From: Sphagnum magellanicum
Taxonomy: Eukaryota; Streptophyta; Sphagnopsida; Sphagnales; Sphagnaceae
Reading direction: 5' to 3'
Length of the DNA: 64,000 nt
NCBI GenBank assembly: GCA_021904315.1
Contig: CM038919.1
Coordinates: forward strand, 14,501,666-14,565,665
Shown one piece after another: positions 1-10,749 of the stretch (its first letter is position 1; every line of letters starts with the position of its first letter). The notes below the pieces were generated by a model that saw only the letters and a program-made list of their open reading frames with translations, did not search any database and was not told where the DNA came from. The position numbers were made by a program, and so were the translations under genes.

Positions 1-230
1 CTTTAAAAAAATTCCAAGATGTTTCAAAAGTATTTAAAAATAAGCATTCACCTAAGTGTGCATGATTGGCTCTTGCATCATTTTGCCAAAAGAAATTCTC
101 ATGAAATTTCACCAAATTTTAACTTGAAAAATAAGATTTCAACCTATATGAAGGATCTTTCATGGAAAAAATGGCCCAAGTTTGCCAAATTTTGAAGAAA
201 AGAAAATTCCAAAATTCTAGATTTTTATGG

Positions 231-368
231 TAAGTTCTAGTAGGTAGCCAAGAATATAGATATTTTTCTGTTACTTTCATATCTAATATGTAGCCAAATT
301 TGGCTAAATAATCTTATGGATGATGGCCACTTCAGTTATATCACAAAATTGAAAAACAAAAAGCATGC
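231..368 (+). repeat. dispersed repeat family A, copy 1
   Basis: This stretch shares an ordered set of short blocks with 16,551-16,685: AAGAATATAGA, ACTTTCATATCT, then GATGATGGCCACTT against GATGATTGCCACTT, then ATCACAAAATTGAAAAA. Order and spacing are kept, so the two are diverged copies of one repeat. No coding content is visible and the wider element is unknown. Confidence 0.6.
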
Positions 369-784
369 ATCCCACAATTCATGCCCTTACCATTAGCCTG
401 GGCCAAAAATGGTAAAGAACAGAGGTAGGCACAGAAATTTTTGGGAGCCAATGAGGTGAGCCAGCATGCACCCAAGGGGCCTAATATTGTTTTTGAAGGG
501 AGTGGGGATAGGCTGGGGAAGGGCTGTTAGATATTTTACATGTTTGTTGTTACCAATGTGTTTCCATGAAGTTCCCACTGGGTTCCCAACATGTATCCCA
601 AGTTCTGAATGTATTCCCCCAACATGTTCCTCAAATCCCCAATGTCTTCCCCAACATGTTCCCAATAGCAGCTCACTTTATCCCATATCCTTTGCTCTGA
701 GTTCTACTTTTGTAATCTACATATAACCAACCCAAAAGGATGAGACCATGGCATATATATTCTGGGAATGTTCAAAGCTTGAAT

Positions 785-860
785 TTGTTTTTTGGTGATG
801 GGCCAATCAATGATGCCCATCACAAAAGAAAAAAACTAAAGCTTGGCTGTCCCCACAACT
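785..860 (+). repeat. dispersed repeat family B, copy 1
   Basis: The sequence has TTTTTTGGTGATGGGCCAAT, then GCCCATCACAAAAG, then a run ending CCACAACTAATTAATA. The same order of blocks recurs at 20,214-20,312 and 20,508-20,615. The inverted match of GGCCAAT-type and ATGGCCCATTGC-type blocks within each copy suggests a small foldback unit. Three copies in one window imply a common family in this genome. Confidence 0.6.
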
Positions 861-3800
861 AATTAATACGAGTCATACCATATGACACACTCTGCCTGGA
901 AATTGGAGATTGTGTAATACCAATTTTATCCAACAGCAGGGCTTTTCGGACAAGTAGAGCTTTTGAAAAAGGTGGCCAACACCACCTTATTCTAGTGTAA
1001 CTGCCCTGGCGACAGGGGTTTCCCAGTAAAGCTGGGGGAACTTTTTTGTATGGGATAATGGCAGCCCTAGAGGTTCTTCCATGTTTTGAGGTCCTATTGC
1101 AAGGGCAGTGGTTTTTTCCTTTGCATATGTAGGTCCCTTGTCAGGCAGAATATTTGCGAGGCATCTTATGCAATGGAAGAATTCTTTTGATGTATAAGGT
1201 TCATGCTCTGACTTATTTATTTTGGCCAGGTTTTCCGAAAATCTGTTCAGATGAATGAAACAAATGTCCATTCATTATGTTTCTTCAAGAGTTCCTACCT
1301 GACAGGTAAACAACAGGTATCATGGACACGAGGTCAGGTTTCCCAGAAGCAGCCCAGAAGGTTTCGGTTCTACTTGGGAACCAGACCACAAGAGAACCTC
1401 GAAACTTGGGGGGACCTGAAAACCAACAGGATGTCAAAGCCAGCAACTTTGGTCCTGAAATATGTCAAGACTTTTGGGTGTTTTTTGTCTGGAAAACTTC
1501 AGTTCTGCATGCTTACGTCGTCAATTTGTGGTACTGACGTACCGGTTTAGAGAACTATTATTATAGCAGATAACTTGACTTGTAGCTCCAAAATCACAAG
1601 AAGAATAATGACCAGTGAGCTACCCTAGGGACTGAGGTTCGGCTGCTAAGCTGACTGTTCAAATCCCAACTGGACCCCCTTCTCCTTATTTTCTGTGAGG
1701 ACAGTGAACTACCCTGGTAGTTAGGGAGTAAGCCTGTCGCCAGAGTTAGCTAAAAAAAGTGGGGGAAAATAAAGAAAGAGAAAGCAGCAGCAAGAAGAAT
1801 AAGACCAGGCTCATAAGGCTTAACTGAAGCAGTAATACACCAAGCTCACCAGATCACAAGTGCTAGAGAGAACCCTAAGGAATTCAGGGCATAGGTTTCT
1901 GTTAGCAGAAAAACCCTCTATCCCTACATAAAACATTCCACATTTCCAAGCAGGCTGATTATTCCATGGCCCAAATAGAAATTGATGTGGTCGATGTTTG
2001 TCACTGTAAGAGAGTCCGAGTATCAAGGGAGAAATGTTATGTGTATTGGCACCTAAAGAGATAAGCACAAAACTAAAACCTGAAGTCTGATTTATCACAT
2101 GAATGGTGGTCCACAAAACAGCACAAAGATTTTTTTATGACCACAACATTCAATCAAAATGGGATGTTTCTTAGCCCTCTGGATACACTTGTTGGTGTCA
2201 AGCCCATATTGTAGGCTCTTATTTGCTGAACCTAAACAGCCAACTCTCCAGATTGGATCTGGGTTTCACAAACTTGTTCCAAATTTAACTCCCAGGTTTG
2301 GCATGGGAATGGATTTCCCCATATGTTCAGAACTAGTTTTCACTTTATGAACCTTTGGGTTTGGAATCACATTCAAGTTAATACTTGTGCTTTGTAGTTC
2401 AGTAGGGCATGCCCATATAAAAACTGTCCCACATCTTCACCTTAATAACTAAACCTTGTTTTTTGGTTAATATCATTTTAAGTAACTCATGTATCATCAT
2501 GACCACTACCTTATCCCTTTAACATCTTTTGAACCATATTACAAGTTTGATAAAAAAAAGGGGACATTTTCTAAACCAAAATGTATCATTCCTAATCATT
2601 AGGTCCCAGTATATAGACATTCAACTGTTATACATGTAAATTCCCATAACCACTCAACATGTACATTGTTTCACCCCTAAACACATTTCCTTGTTTGTAT
2701 TTGGGGCTTGGAGCATGCCTGTGTTGGCAGCATCCATCTGAAACTTATTTAGCTTAATTCACAAAAGCAGAGTTCTTGGAATATAGATTTGTCCAGAATG
2801 GGATGAGGGTTAACTGCAACTCATGGATTCCAAAGCAAATTAACATTCCCAACACCAATAAATGCTCAGACCACTTTCAAATAAAGACACCACAACTCAA
2901 ACAGAAAGAACCGAACAATTATTGTGTTTCTTTATTTTCCTTCAGATCCCAGAAGTTGCCACTATTGAGAAGTGAACACTGTGAAGCAATTTATCGGATG
3001 GATGAGCACAACCCCTCATAGGCTTCCCAATATGTCATTCCATTATTCTCAATTACTAGAACAAAAGATCAACCTGTTCTTTTATTTAAGCTTTATCTTT
3101 TGTCTATTTCATAATAATTCTAAAGCTAAATTCATGAATCTCTTGTCATACCATTGATCATCAACCTATCTTGATGGCTTTTAAGTCACATTTTGTCAAT
3201 CACACTATGTTAGTAGCTAACATAATGCAACTGAAAAAACATTAACATGAACCACCAAGCCCTCGTAAAGAACCCATAGAACTTTCCAGCCATACTACAG
3301 ACATGCCATATAGTTTAACCTGCTTCCCCAAGCTTGACTTCATGTTGGAGAATAGAAAATAAAGATTTCAACTTTGGTACAGCAAAAGAAAACTTGCTGC
3401 AAATAACTTTTTTGGCATTGTAAGTATAGAGCAGCATTCAGGTGGAGCTACAGATTTAATTCAGATATGCCTGGCTGCAGCTCCAAGAGCTCATATAGCT
3501 TTTCAAAGCATTGGAGAATAAAGACAGAGACCTTTCAAGTTTTGTACAAATAAAAGGCATTGAGTTCAACACATTTGAATAAATGGACATCTAAAGGATG
3601 ACCAAAGCATTCTTATACTATCTTTTGATGAAAAGTCCTTTCTTTCTCAGCTGGCAGAACATCAGCAGCCTGCAACAGACTACACCTCACAAACACAGGG
3701 TGTTGTGTGAGTTTTGCCAAAGAAAGCAAAGAGAACTCCAGAGCTTCAATGTGGTCACATTGAGACTTACCTCCAGATCATACGGTAAAATTCTTGTCTC

Positions 3801-5097
3801 TTCCACCTGCTAATGCTCTGAATCTCCAACTCTCCTGCAGCCCAATTACTTGAATAACACCAAGAAATCAATAAGAAACCTCCAGCTGAGAAAAGATTTC
3901 AAAATATTCAATAACATGCAGCAATAGACCAATTTGGACCATTAATAAGCCAGCCCAAGTGAAGAAAAAGTTCATTCCCCAGAACCAAGACAAGTTCCTA
4001 TGAACTATTGAGTTCCCTGCCCAAGATGTGTAGTGCATGGCTACCAAACCAAAAATATTGAGTACTCAAACTTTGGTCAATTGAATTGAAAGAAAAATGT
4101 GGACAACTTTTCTCAGGGGCTCCAAGCTTGGGAGTAAGTTCATTGCAAACATACCTGCATTTGAAAGCAACAATCACCATGGCAAAACCCCTGTGTCCAG
4201 AATCATTTAGAAAGTGCTATGGCCCACATGACCATTTTGGCCAAGTAAGTAAGTGGAGGAAAAAATCAAGATACACTATCCACTATAACTAGTTCCTCTG
4301 ATTAATGTAATGCACATGAAGGAACCAAGAAATATGGACAGGCATGATCCTCTCTACAGCAAAAATCATGATTAGACTTCAAAAAAAATGCCTAACCATG
4401 ACATACCATGAAGGCCCTTAACCACAAACAATCAGACAGCAGAAAGGGAAAAGGTGGATAGCTAGTTACAAATACTACATAAGTCAAGACCTCTTGACAG
4501 ACTGACAAATAGGATGTATTACATGAGCTCCAGCTCCAAGGATTTAATGTGCTATGTTAAAGTCACCTATTTTACAAAAGTAAAACTCATTGAGATGGCT
4601 GTTGCTGTGGAAGCTCCAGTTTGTCTTCCATCAGGACTGCAATGTGAAATAACAAAGACAAAGTGCCTGCCAATGAACAACTCCAATGAAGGAATCAATA
4701 ACAAAGCAAATAGTACATAGTAGGAGCCAACACCTCCATCTCAGTTTGATCCCAAAGCTTCATAATTAGTCCAGTGTTGGTAAGCTGATGTACTCTAACT
4801 TGCATTAGGTTCTAATAAAAACATACCTAAAAGCAAACACTACCCTAGAGCGCAAAATCCTTCATGACTACCATGGGATCTACATAACAAAACAGAAAAG
4901 TGGAGCACTAAAAAGAACCACCTAAGACTAGAAAGATATAAACCAGGGAAACTACAAATGGCTTTGTGGTAGCAAAACTCAGTGTCAAAATGCCATTCTG
5001 CAAGTATATGCTTAAGGATTTTATGGGAATATGTATGACCATGGAGGAAGAAGGCAGCCTAACCAAAAAGAAAAGAGTAGCCCCGTCTATAACATGT

Positions 5098-5319
5098 TCA
5101 GGGGTGCACCAGGCCATGGCAAAACAAGAGACTAACATTTCTGGAACATCCTCTACAGGAAGGGATGAAGACAACACCCAGAAAAGCCAGATAGTCAGGG
5201 CTTCTCAGCAACTCCTCAAAAGAGGAAGGGCCAGTCCATTTGGGAGGAGGGGCTTCCACTTGGCTCGGCTCTTTGAATGGCTGAGGTGGTAGTCTGGCTC
5301 CAGGCTTCTTGTACAGCGG
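5098..5319 (-). other. possible exon, unidentified
   Basis: On the minus strand a pyrimidine-rich tract ending in CAG stops at base 5,320. It is followed by an open frame beginning PLYKKPGARLPPQPFKEPSQ and continuing with proline- and acid-rich residues to FEELLRSPDYLAF. The composition is protein-like and the splice acceptor is good. I do not recognise the family, and the phase does not obviously join the last KH exon. It may be a downstream exon of the KH gene, a separate gene, or chance. Confidence 0.25.
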
Positions 5320-5676
5320 CTGTTTAGGAGTGGGGGAAAGCATAAGGCACAAAATATAGAAGCCAGTGTATCAGAATACTGCCTAAGCAGGCTCCTTATT
5401 GGGCAGGATCAATAGCAGGAAAAGGTCAGTTTAAAGTTCAACACAAGAAAGGAAAGGCTTTGGTTATTTGAACAAACTGCTTTTTCAGTCCTCAGTCTCA
5501 CCAAGTCTGGAAAATGGCCATTTATGTTGGTGGAACTCTGAGCTAACTTGCAATACAACTCTGACTGAATATTCCTAATGAGGATCAAGTCTCACAACAA
5601 ACACCCAAACCAAAGCCATGAGAGCAGTAGTGCTAGATTGCACACACAAGTTGAAAAATATATTTTCAGAAGGACT

Positions 5677-8600
5677 CACCATGAAAACATGTTGCTGATT
5701 ATCCATTGCAAAGAAGCACCTGAACTGGGAGCTGCAACTGTATGGTGAGGAGAACCAGAAATCTGAACAACTCTCTCTTTTGCATCAAGGCTTGGTCTAA
5801 AAAGGATCTTGATTTCTGCCCCTGACAATGCCAATCCAAATTGAAAATTTTAAGCAACCAAAATAGCGCAGCAGGATATGCTCTCTCATTATCTCTCCCA
5901 AACATAAGGAAACATTATAAACAGAAAAAATCAAATTCAAGGAGGACAACACACTTGAGAAAAGTTGTGGGATGAACACAGACCTGACAAGTTTATGCTG
6001 TTTCTTAAACTGGACTTCCCAATCCCAAAGGAAAGAGCACGCTAGGAATAGGCACCTCTACGGTCATACTTGGCACTGAGCCGCAGCCTGATCTGCATGA
6101 AAGGAGCACTCAAAAACTAGAGGCAAACCAAGTAAACCAAACACGTCACTTCCCAGGAACACATAAAAAAGACAAGCTTGTCAAGATCAAACCAGCAGAC
6201 AGGGAAAATTGCACACACCCGCCACCATATCTTCCCGATCCTGAGTGGTGTGATGATCCCCCACCATAACCCCCACTGCTGCCACCCTGTACTCCAGATA
6301 TACACCAATAAAGACCCAGTACCCCCACATTATGTTTGCAAGAACATCTATGAAACCACTGCCAGCTGTTGGACAATCTGATGTGGTATTTAAGTGTTTC
6401 CGCACTATACCTGACTGCCCCAGGCTCCAGAAGAAGATGACATATTCTGATAACCTGAGGAGGAGCGCCCACCCCCTTGCAAGCCAAGACCAGGAGCGGA
6501 GGAATATATGCTTCCAGGAGAACTAGCCTCATGCCTTCCTCCATATCCAGATGGAGTACTTCCTTGGAGTCCAAGACCTGACATAGCAGAAGGAAAAGCA
6601 CCACCTCCAGGCTTCTCTCTGTAGAGGTTTCTCCGAAGTCTTGTTGTAATTTCAATCAATGCATCTCGAGCAACTCGAATATCACCAACAATCTGAATGA
6701 AGCCTAGGATCAGTGTGCATCAACAAAATGACACAGCTACAGTAATGACCCACATCAAGTCTTCAAGAAGGGAGAAATAGGCTACACTGATATTGCTTCC
6801 AACATGAAATCCCACAATTCTGAAAATACAGGTTCTAGAATAGGAGCACAGGAAATATAAGCACACCATGCAGAAAGAAGTTACCTGCACCAGTTCATCA
6901 TGCTCCAAAGCACAATGTGGTAAAGAATCCTTTGCCAAAATTCGTATATTGGCTCTAGTATTCCGTCTCATATCTGCGATGATGCTTCCACCCTTCCCAA
7001 GCAGGCAACCAATTTGGTTTGAAGGAACAAGCAGCCTTGTGGTGATGACTCCATCTTGGTCAGGTCCCAAATCCACAACTCGACTCTGAATATGAAGAAC
7101 AGCCTCTTGAGCAGGAGAGATGTTGTCATCAGGATGCTGAAAGCACAAAGGATAGGAATACATGTAAGGAACAAAAGTTCAGTTGCTGCAACAGGCCTGT
7201 AAGCAGGTCTATCAAGCATATCAAGAGATGATTGTAGATCTGCAACTGTAACATAAGATGTGGTGTCAGATCAAGGTCATTTGCATCTAAATGCTCAGTG
7301 CAGACCTTATGATTAAGTGTATACCCCATAAACAATCAACTTTATCAAAACCAACACAAAAACAACAATTACCTCATTTGCTGAAACGATAATGACGCGC
7401 TCCTCAGATCCTGGAACAGCATCTGCCACTTTGATGCGTGCACCTGTCTCCTCTCGCAAATTTTTTATAATACTGCCTCCTTTTCCGATCACACTTCCAA
7501 TCTTCTCATTTGGACATAGGATCCGAAAAACAAGTTCCTCATCACTCATAGGGGGCCGGTTCATGCCACCAACATCTGAAAGTACAGGAAGTCCTATGTT
7601 GTTGAAAGGTGGTCCTCCTCCTGATAGGGATGGTCCCATTCCAAGCAGGGGCCCACCCAGATTCCGAGGGTCAATTGGAGGAAGAAAGGTATCTCCTGCC
7701 GACAGGAATGGACCACCGGGAGGATACACACCCATGTTACCCTGTGGACGATCTCGAGGAGGGTTCTCACGCAATCGGGTAGAAATAGCATGAAGAGCCT
7801 TCTTCACAACAGAGATGTCTCCAAAAATCTGCTCAGCAACATCCATCCACATTGAGCAAATCCCCCCTTACACATGACCACATACATATGAACTAATTGA
7901 CAAACACTTGCAAACACTACACCACAAAAATCATTTCCCTTTCTGCCAAGAACATACCAAACAAAACTGAAATACAGCAAAAGAAAACTTCAGCAGTGCA
8001 CAAAACGGTTTGCTGGAACAAAAAGAAGTCGTTAAAGGACCAATAACAAACCATCTTCAACTCAAGCAATAGAATACCTCAAGGTGAGAGATTCCTGAGC
8101 ACATAACCAAGAGCCTGATTTGAGTGAACATGGCACCCCTTGCATTCCTTAATTACATTATTTCTTTCATTTGGGTCATGTCTGAGTGCCACTTGGACAC
8201 AGACCTTTAACAAGCTAATGGTTTTCTCGCTATGATGAACATTCAGTTCAGCTACTCATATTCTACCAATGCAAATCTAAGGTGATTACTCAGGAGATTT
8301 ACAAACCTAAAATACTGAGATTAGATGCATTACCTGAACAAGCTCATCTGAAGGTACAGCACACCCTGGTAGCTGCTCCTTGGGAAGAATCCTTATCTGA
8401 GCACCCGTTTCCTCTCGCATCTGCTCAATTATCTTACCTCCCTTTCCCAGCAAGCAACCAATTTGGTTATTTGGTACAAGCAGTCGTGTAGTTACTGAGC
8501 CTGATCCCTCCTCGTCTTCATCAGAGACCTGATTGGGCAGTTCTGCATCCACGATCCTTCCATGAACCCTAAAGAGAGCTTCTTGAGCTGGAGAGAGTAT

Positions 8601-9074
8601 CTCCCTTTCACGAGACTCGTCATCTCTGTCCCGCACATCTCTGTCCCGCTCTCGTTCCCGACCTCCGTCTCTCTCCCTAGAAGTTCTCTCCTTTTCCCGA
8701 CCTTCTCGGTCCCGACCCCTTTCACGATCCCTTCCGTGCGCTCTATCTCTCTCCGGTGCAGATATGATAATAACCCTCTCGTCCACTCCCGGAACGGCAT
8801 CCGCTATCTTGATTCTTGCTCCTGTCTCCTGTCGCAAGGCTTTGATAATATTCCCTCCCTTCCCGATCACACTTCCTGTCTTCGAGCCAGGACACAATAT
8901 ACGAAAAATAGTCTCATCCTGGGCAGGTCTCACGGGAGGAGGCGGATCACGTGAAACGTGGGAAGGCTGGTGTCGCTTTTGCCTACCGTTCATCTCCGGC
9001 GCTTCTCTGTCGTAGTGCGAGTGCGATCGTTTCGCCGAGACAGAACTCGCCGAGACAGAATACGACCCGTCCAT
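5677..9074 (-). CDS. multi-KH-domain RNA-binding protein (RCF3/HOS5/HEN4-like)
   Basis: This gene encodes a nuclear-type RNA-binding protein of the plant poly(C)-binding/KH family, whose relatives act in pre-mRNA processing and stress or flowering control. CDS exons read 9074-8334, 7828-7373, 7136-6885, 6692-6411, 6286-6219, 6092-5984 and 5821 to about 5677. All introns are GT-AG; the first four are phase 0 and the next is phase 2. The start is ATG at 9074 (MDGSYSVSAS). Four KH domains have intact GKGG loops: about residues 53-107, 193-270, 345-399 and 428-505. An Arg/Glu/Asp-rich linker lies at 108-158 and Gly/Ser-rich segments follow KH4. A fifth KH domain is split over the last two exons. 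Its start (TVEVPIPS) and its remainder (LRNSINLSGAEIKI, then ERVVQISGSPHHTVAA) lie in different frames, so one base appears to be missing near 6,025-6,035. As written, translation stops early in KH5. A 5' leader intron is likely at 9447-9140, with the first leader exon near 9,450-9,540. The exact 3' end is uncertain. Confidence 0.88.
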
Positions 9075-9139
9075 AGGTAGGGTTTCCTTCTCGTCACAGT
9101 GCGAATCACAAGAAAAAACACCGCCAGACAACAAGAAAC

Positions 9140-9540
9140 CTGAAACCGAGAAAAACCAAAAGAGAAAAAATCAATACATTACAAAATCCAAAAACTGTTG
9201 CAAACAATCTACCAAAAACAAACGCGAGACAGAAAAAAGCCAGTCCGACGCTCTCACAAACTTCACAAAGATCTGGAGCTCTCACATCACCAACCCTAAA
9301 AACCACCTCCGGAGCACAACCCAAAAGCAAAGAAGAAAAACCTAGAATTTTCAACGCTTCTTTGCACAAATTTATTTTTCTTATCAAGCCTCTACGGAAT
9401 GCGTGTTGGTAGTTGGAAAAGAAAACGCAAGAATAGTAGTGACTAACCTGATGCGCACAGCGTTAAGGTCGACCTTCTTTCTTCTCTCCCTCTCTCGCTC
9501 TCGCCTCCTCCCGTCGTCGACCTTGCGCCGCAGGTATGGA
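9140..9540 (-). other. 5' leader exon and leader intron of the KH gene
   Basis: On the minus strand a GC- and GA-rich stretch (about 9,540-9,448) ends in CAG followed by GTTAGT. A matching acceptor, CGGTTTCAG, ends at 9,140, leaving a short leader segment 9,139-9,075 before the ATG. Leader introns are common in plant genes of this family. The transcription start itself cannot be read from the sequence. Confidence 0.5.
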
Positions 9541-10263
9541 CTGTGAATTGCTCAGCGTTGCAACTTGGGCACAGTGCCGGGTCGGGCGGGGTCGCCCGGT
9601 AAAACATTCGGGTAAAATACCGCCAAGGGGCGGGGGGAAACCTGCATTCTGCCGGTAAATTTTATTGGCTAAATTTTCAAATACCCACCTGAAAAATAAT
9701 TCTTAATAAGAAGTACCAATATGTCAAATGGAAATATGGAGTACTTTATTTATTTATTTATTTATTTAGAAATAAATAAATAAGGAGTAATTTAAACAAG
9801 CCTACTCAAATTTCAATACCATGGTCCCTGGGCACTGGGCAGCTTTGACACATGTTTGTGGATTAATTAATTAATTTTGAAATTTTAATTTTAACAAATA
9901 GAATATTCTTGAACATTCAATATTTTCCTTCACAAATTTTATTAATTTTTAAAATTTTGAACATTTCTAAATATTATTGTAAAATTAGTGTCCAAGCTGT
10001 TCAAGGTAGTAAGTAGGTTATTTAAACTTCAAACAGAAATATGAAGTATTTGAATTTGACTAGTGTGGGTTACAAGTGGGTATATGCATTTTTCAAAGGA
10101 TAAAATTACGGCCAGCGTGAACCAGCACCTACAATGGTGCCTTCATCTTCTGGAGTAAGCCCTCTTAGAGATTAACAATTAACTAAGGAAATGTTAAATT
10201 TGGACTCAGAGACTCTGATTTTAGTCTGAGGATGAGAGACTCTGATTTTAGTCTGAGGATGAG
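9541..10263. other. intergenic, GC-rich patch, simple repeats and a 27-bp duplication
   Basis: About 9,560-9,650 is unusually G+C rich, with GGGCGGGG and CCGGTAAA words, immediately upstream of the KH gene leader; it may belong to its promoter. Bases 9,745-9,783 form a TTTA run followed by an AATA run that can pair with it. A 27-bp unit beginning AGAGACTCTGATTTTAGTCT occurs twice in tandem at 10,208-10,234 and 10,235-10,261. No gene is visible. Confidence 0.6.
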
Positions 10264-10749
10264 ATCTATCTACGAAGCAAGGTAGTTTGTTTTGTTTTGT
10301 TTTGTCTTCTCATTCTGAGATCTCTCAAACCATGGCGTTTCATGCAGTGCTATTGATATCTTTGGAAAGCTCTTGATGAGTAAAGGTGCTCTTGATATCT
10401 TCGAAAGCCTCTCGATAAGTAGGGGTGCATCGACTTGGTTTCGAACTCTTTGGAGCTACAGTGTGGAAGCTATTGATTATTGAACTATTTTCTCAGTGAC
10501 AATTAAATCAAAATCAAAACTGAAAACTGCATTGAAATTTGGGAGTTTTCTTGATGTTATTGGAAAGCTTTCGAAGAGTCAGATTTAATAGAGTTTATTT
10601 CACAACTATCAGAGCTAAGATGTGAAAGATATTAATTTTTGGGTGGATTTTGTTGATGGAAATTCAAACAAATTTACAAAAATTGGGTTGGAAGGGAAAA
10701 AAAATCAGTTGAGCCCTCAATGTGTTCACACTTGGGCCAACGGCACAGG
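10264..10749 (+). repeat. ~480-bp direct repeat C, copy 1
   Basis: This copy runs from CTACGAAGCAAGG, through a TTTTG microsatellite, to GGCTACACTAAT. It matches 14,283-14,742 along its whole length with scattered substitutions and a ~55-base insertion or internal duplication (AGCTCTTGATGAGTA...). Copy 1 is flanked by ATCTAT on both sides. Copy 2 also has ATCTAT on its left only, so this is not clear target-site duplication. There is no primer-binding site just inside, so an LTR pair is not supported. A non-autonomous mobile element is the likeliest identity. Confidence 0.75.

Larger units (their letters stand above)
1..5097. other. AT-rich intergenic region, no gene recognised
   Basis: No reading frame here carries a domain I recognise. 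Frames are short and lack the splice-compatible conserved blocks seen in the neighbouring KH gene. Two pieces of dispersed repeats are visible: about 231-368, related to 16,551-16,685, and about 785-860, related to 20,214-20,312 and 20,508-20,615. Around 1,612-1,745 there are two related short segments sharing a core like GTGARCTACCCT, spaced roughly 90 bases apart. The part next to 5.1 kb may contain 3' untranslated sequence of the minus-strand KH gene. Confidence 0.5.

Noticed and set aside
1612..1690. tRNA-like stretch with TGTTCAAATCCC
   Set aside because: Only the T-loop-like word fits; no acceptor or D stem could be paired, so neither a tRNA gene nor a SINE is supported.
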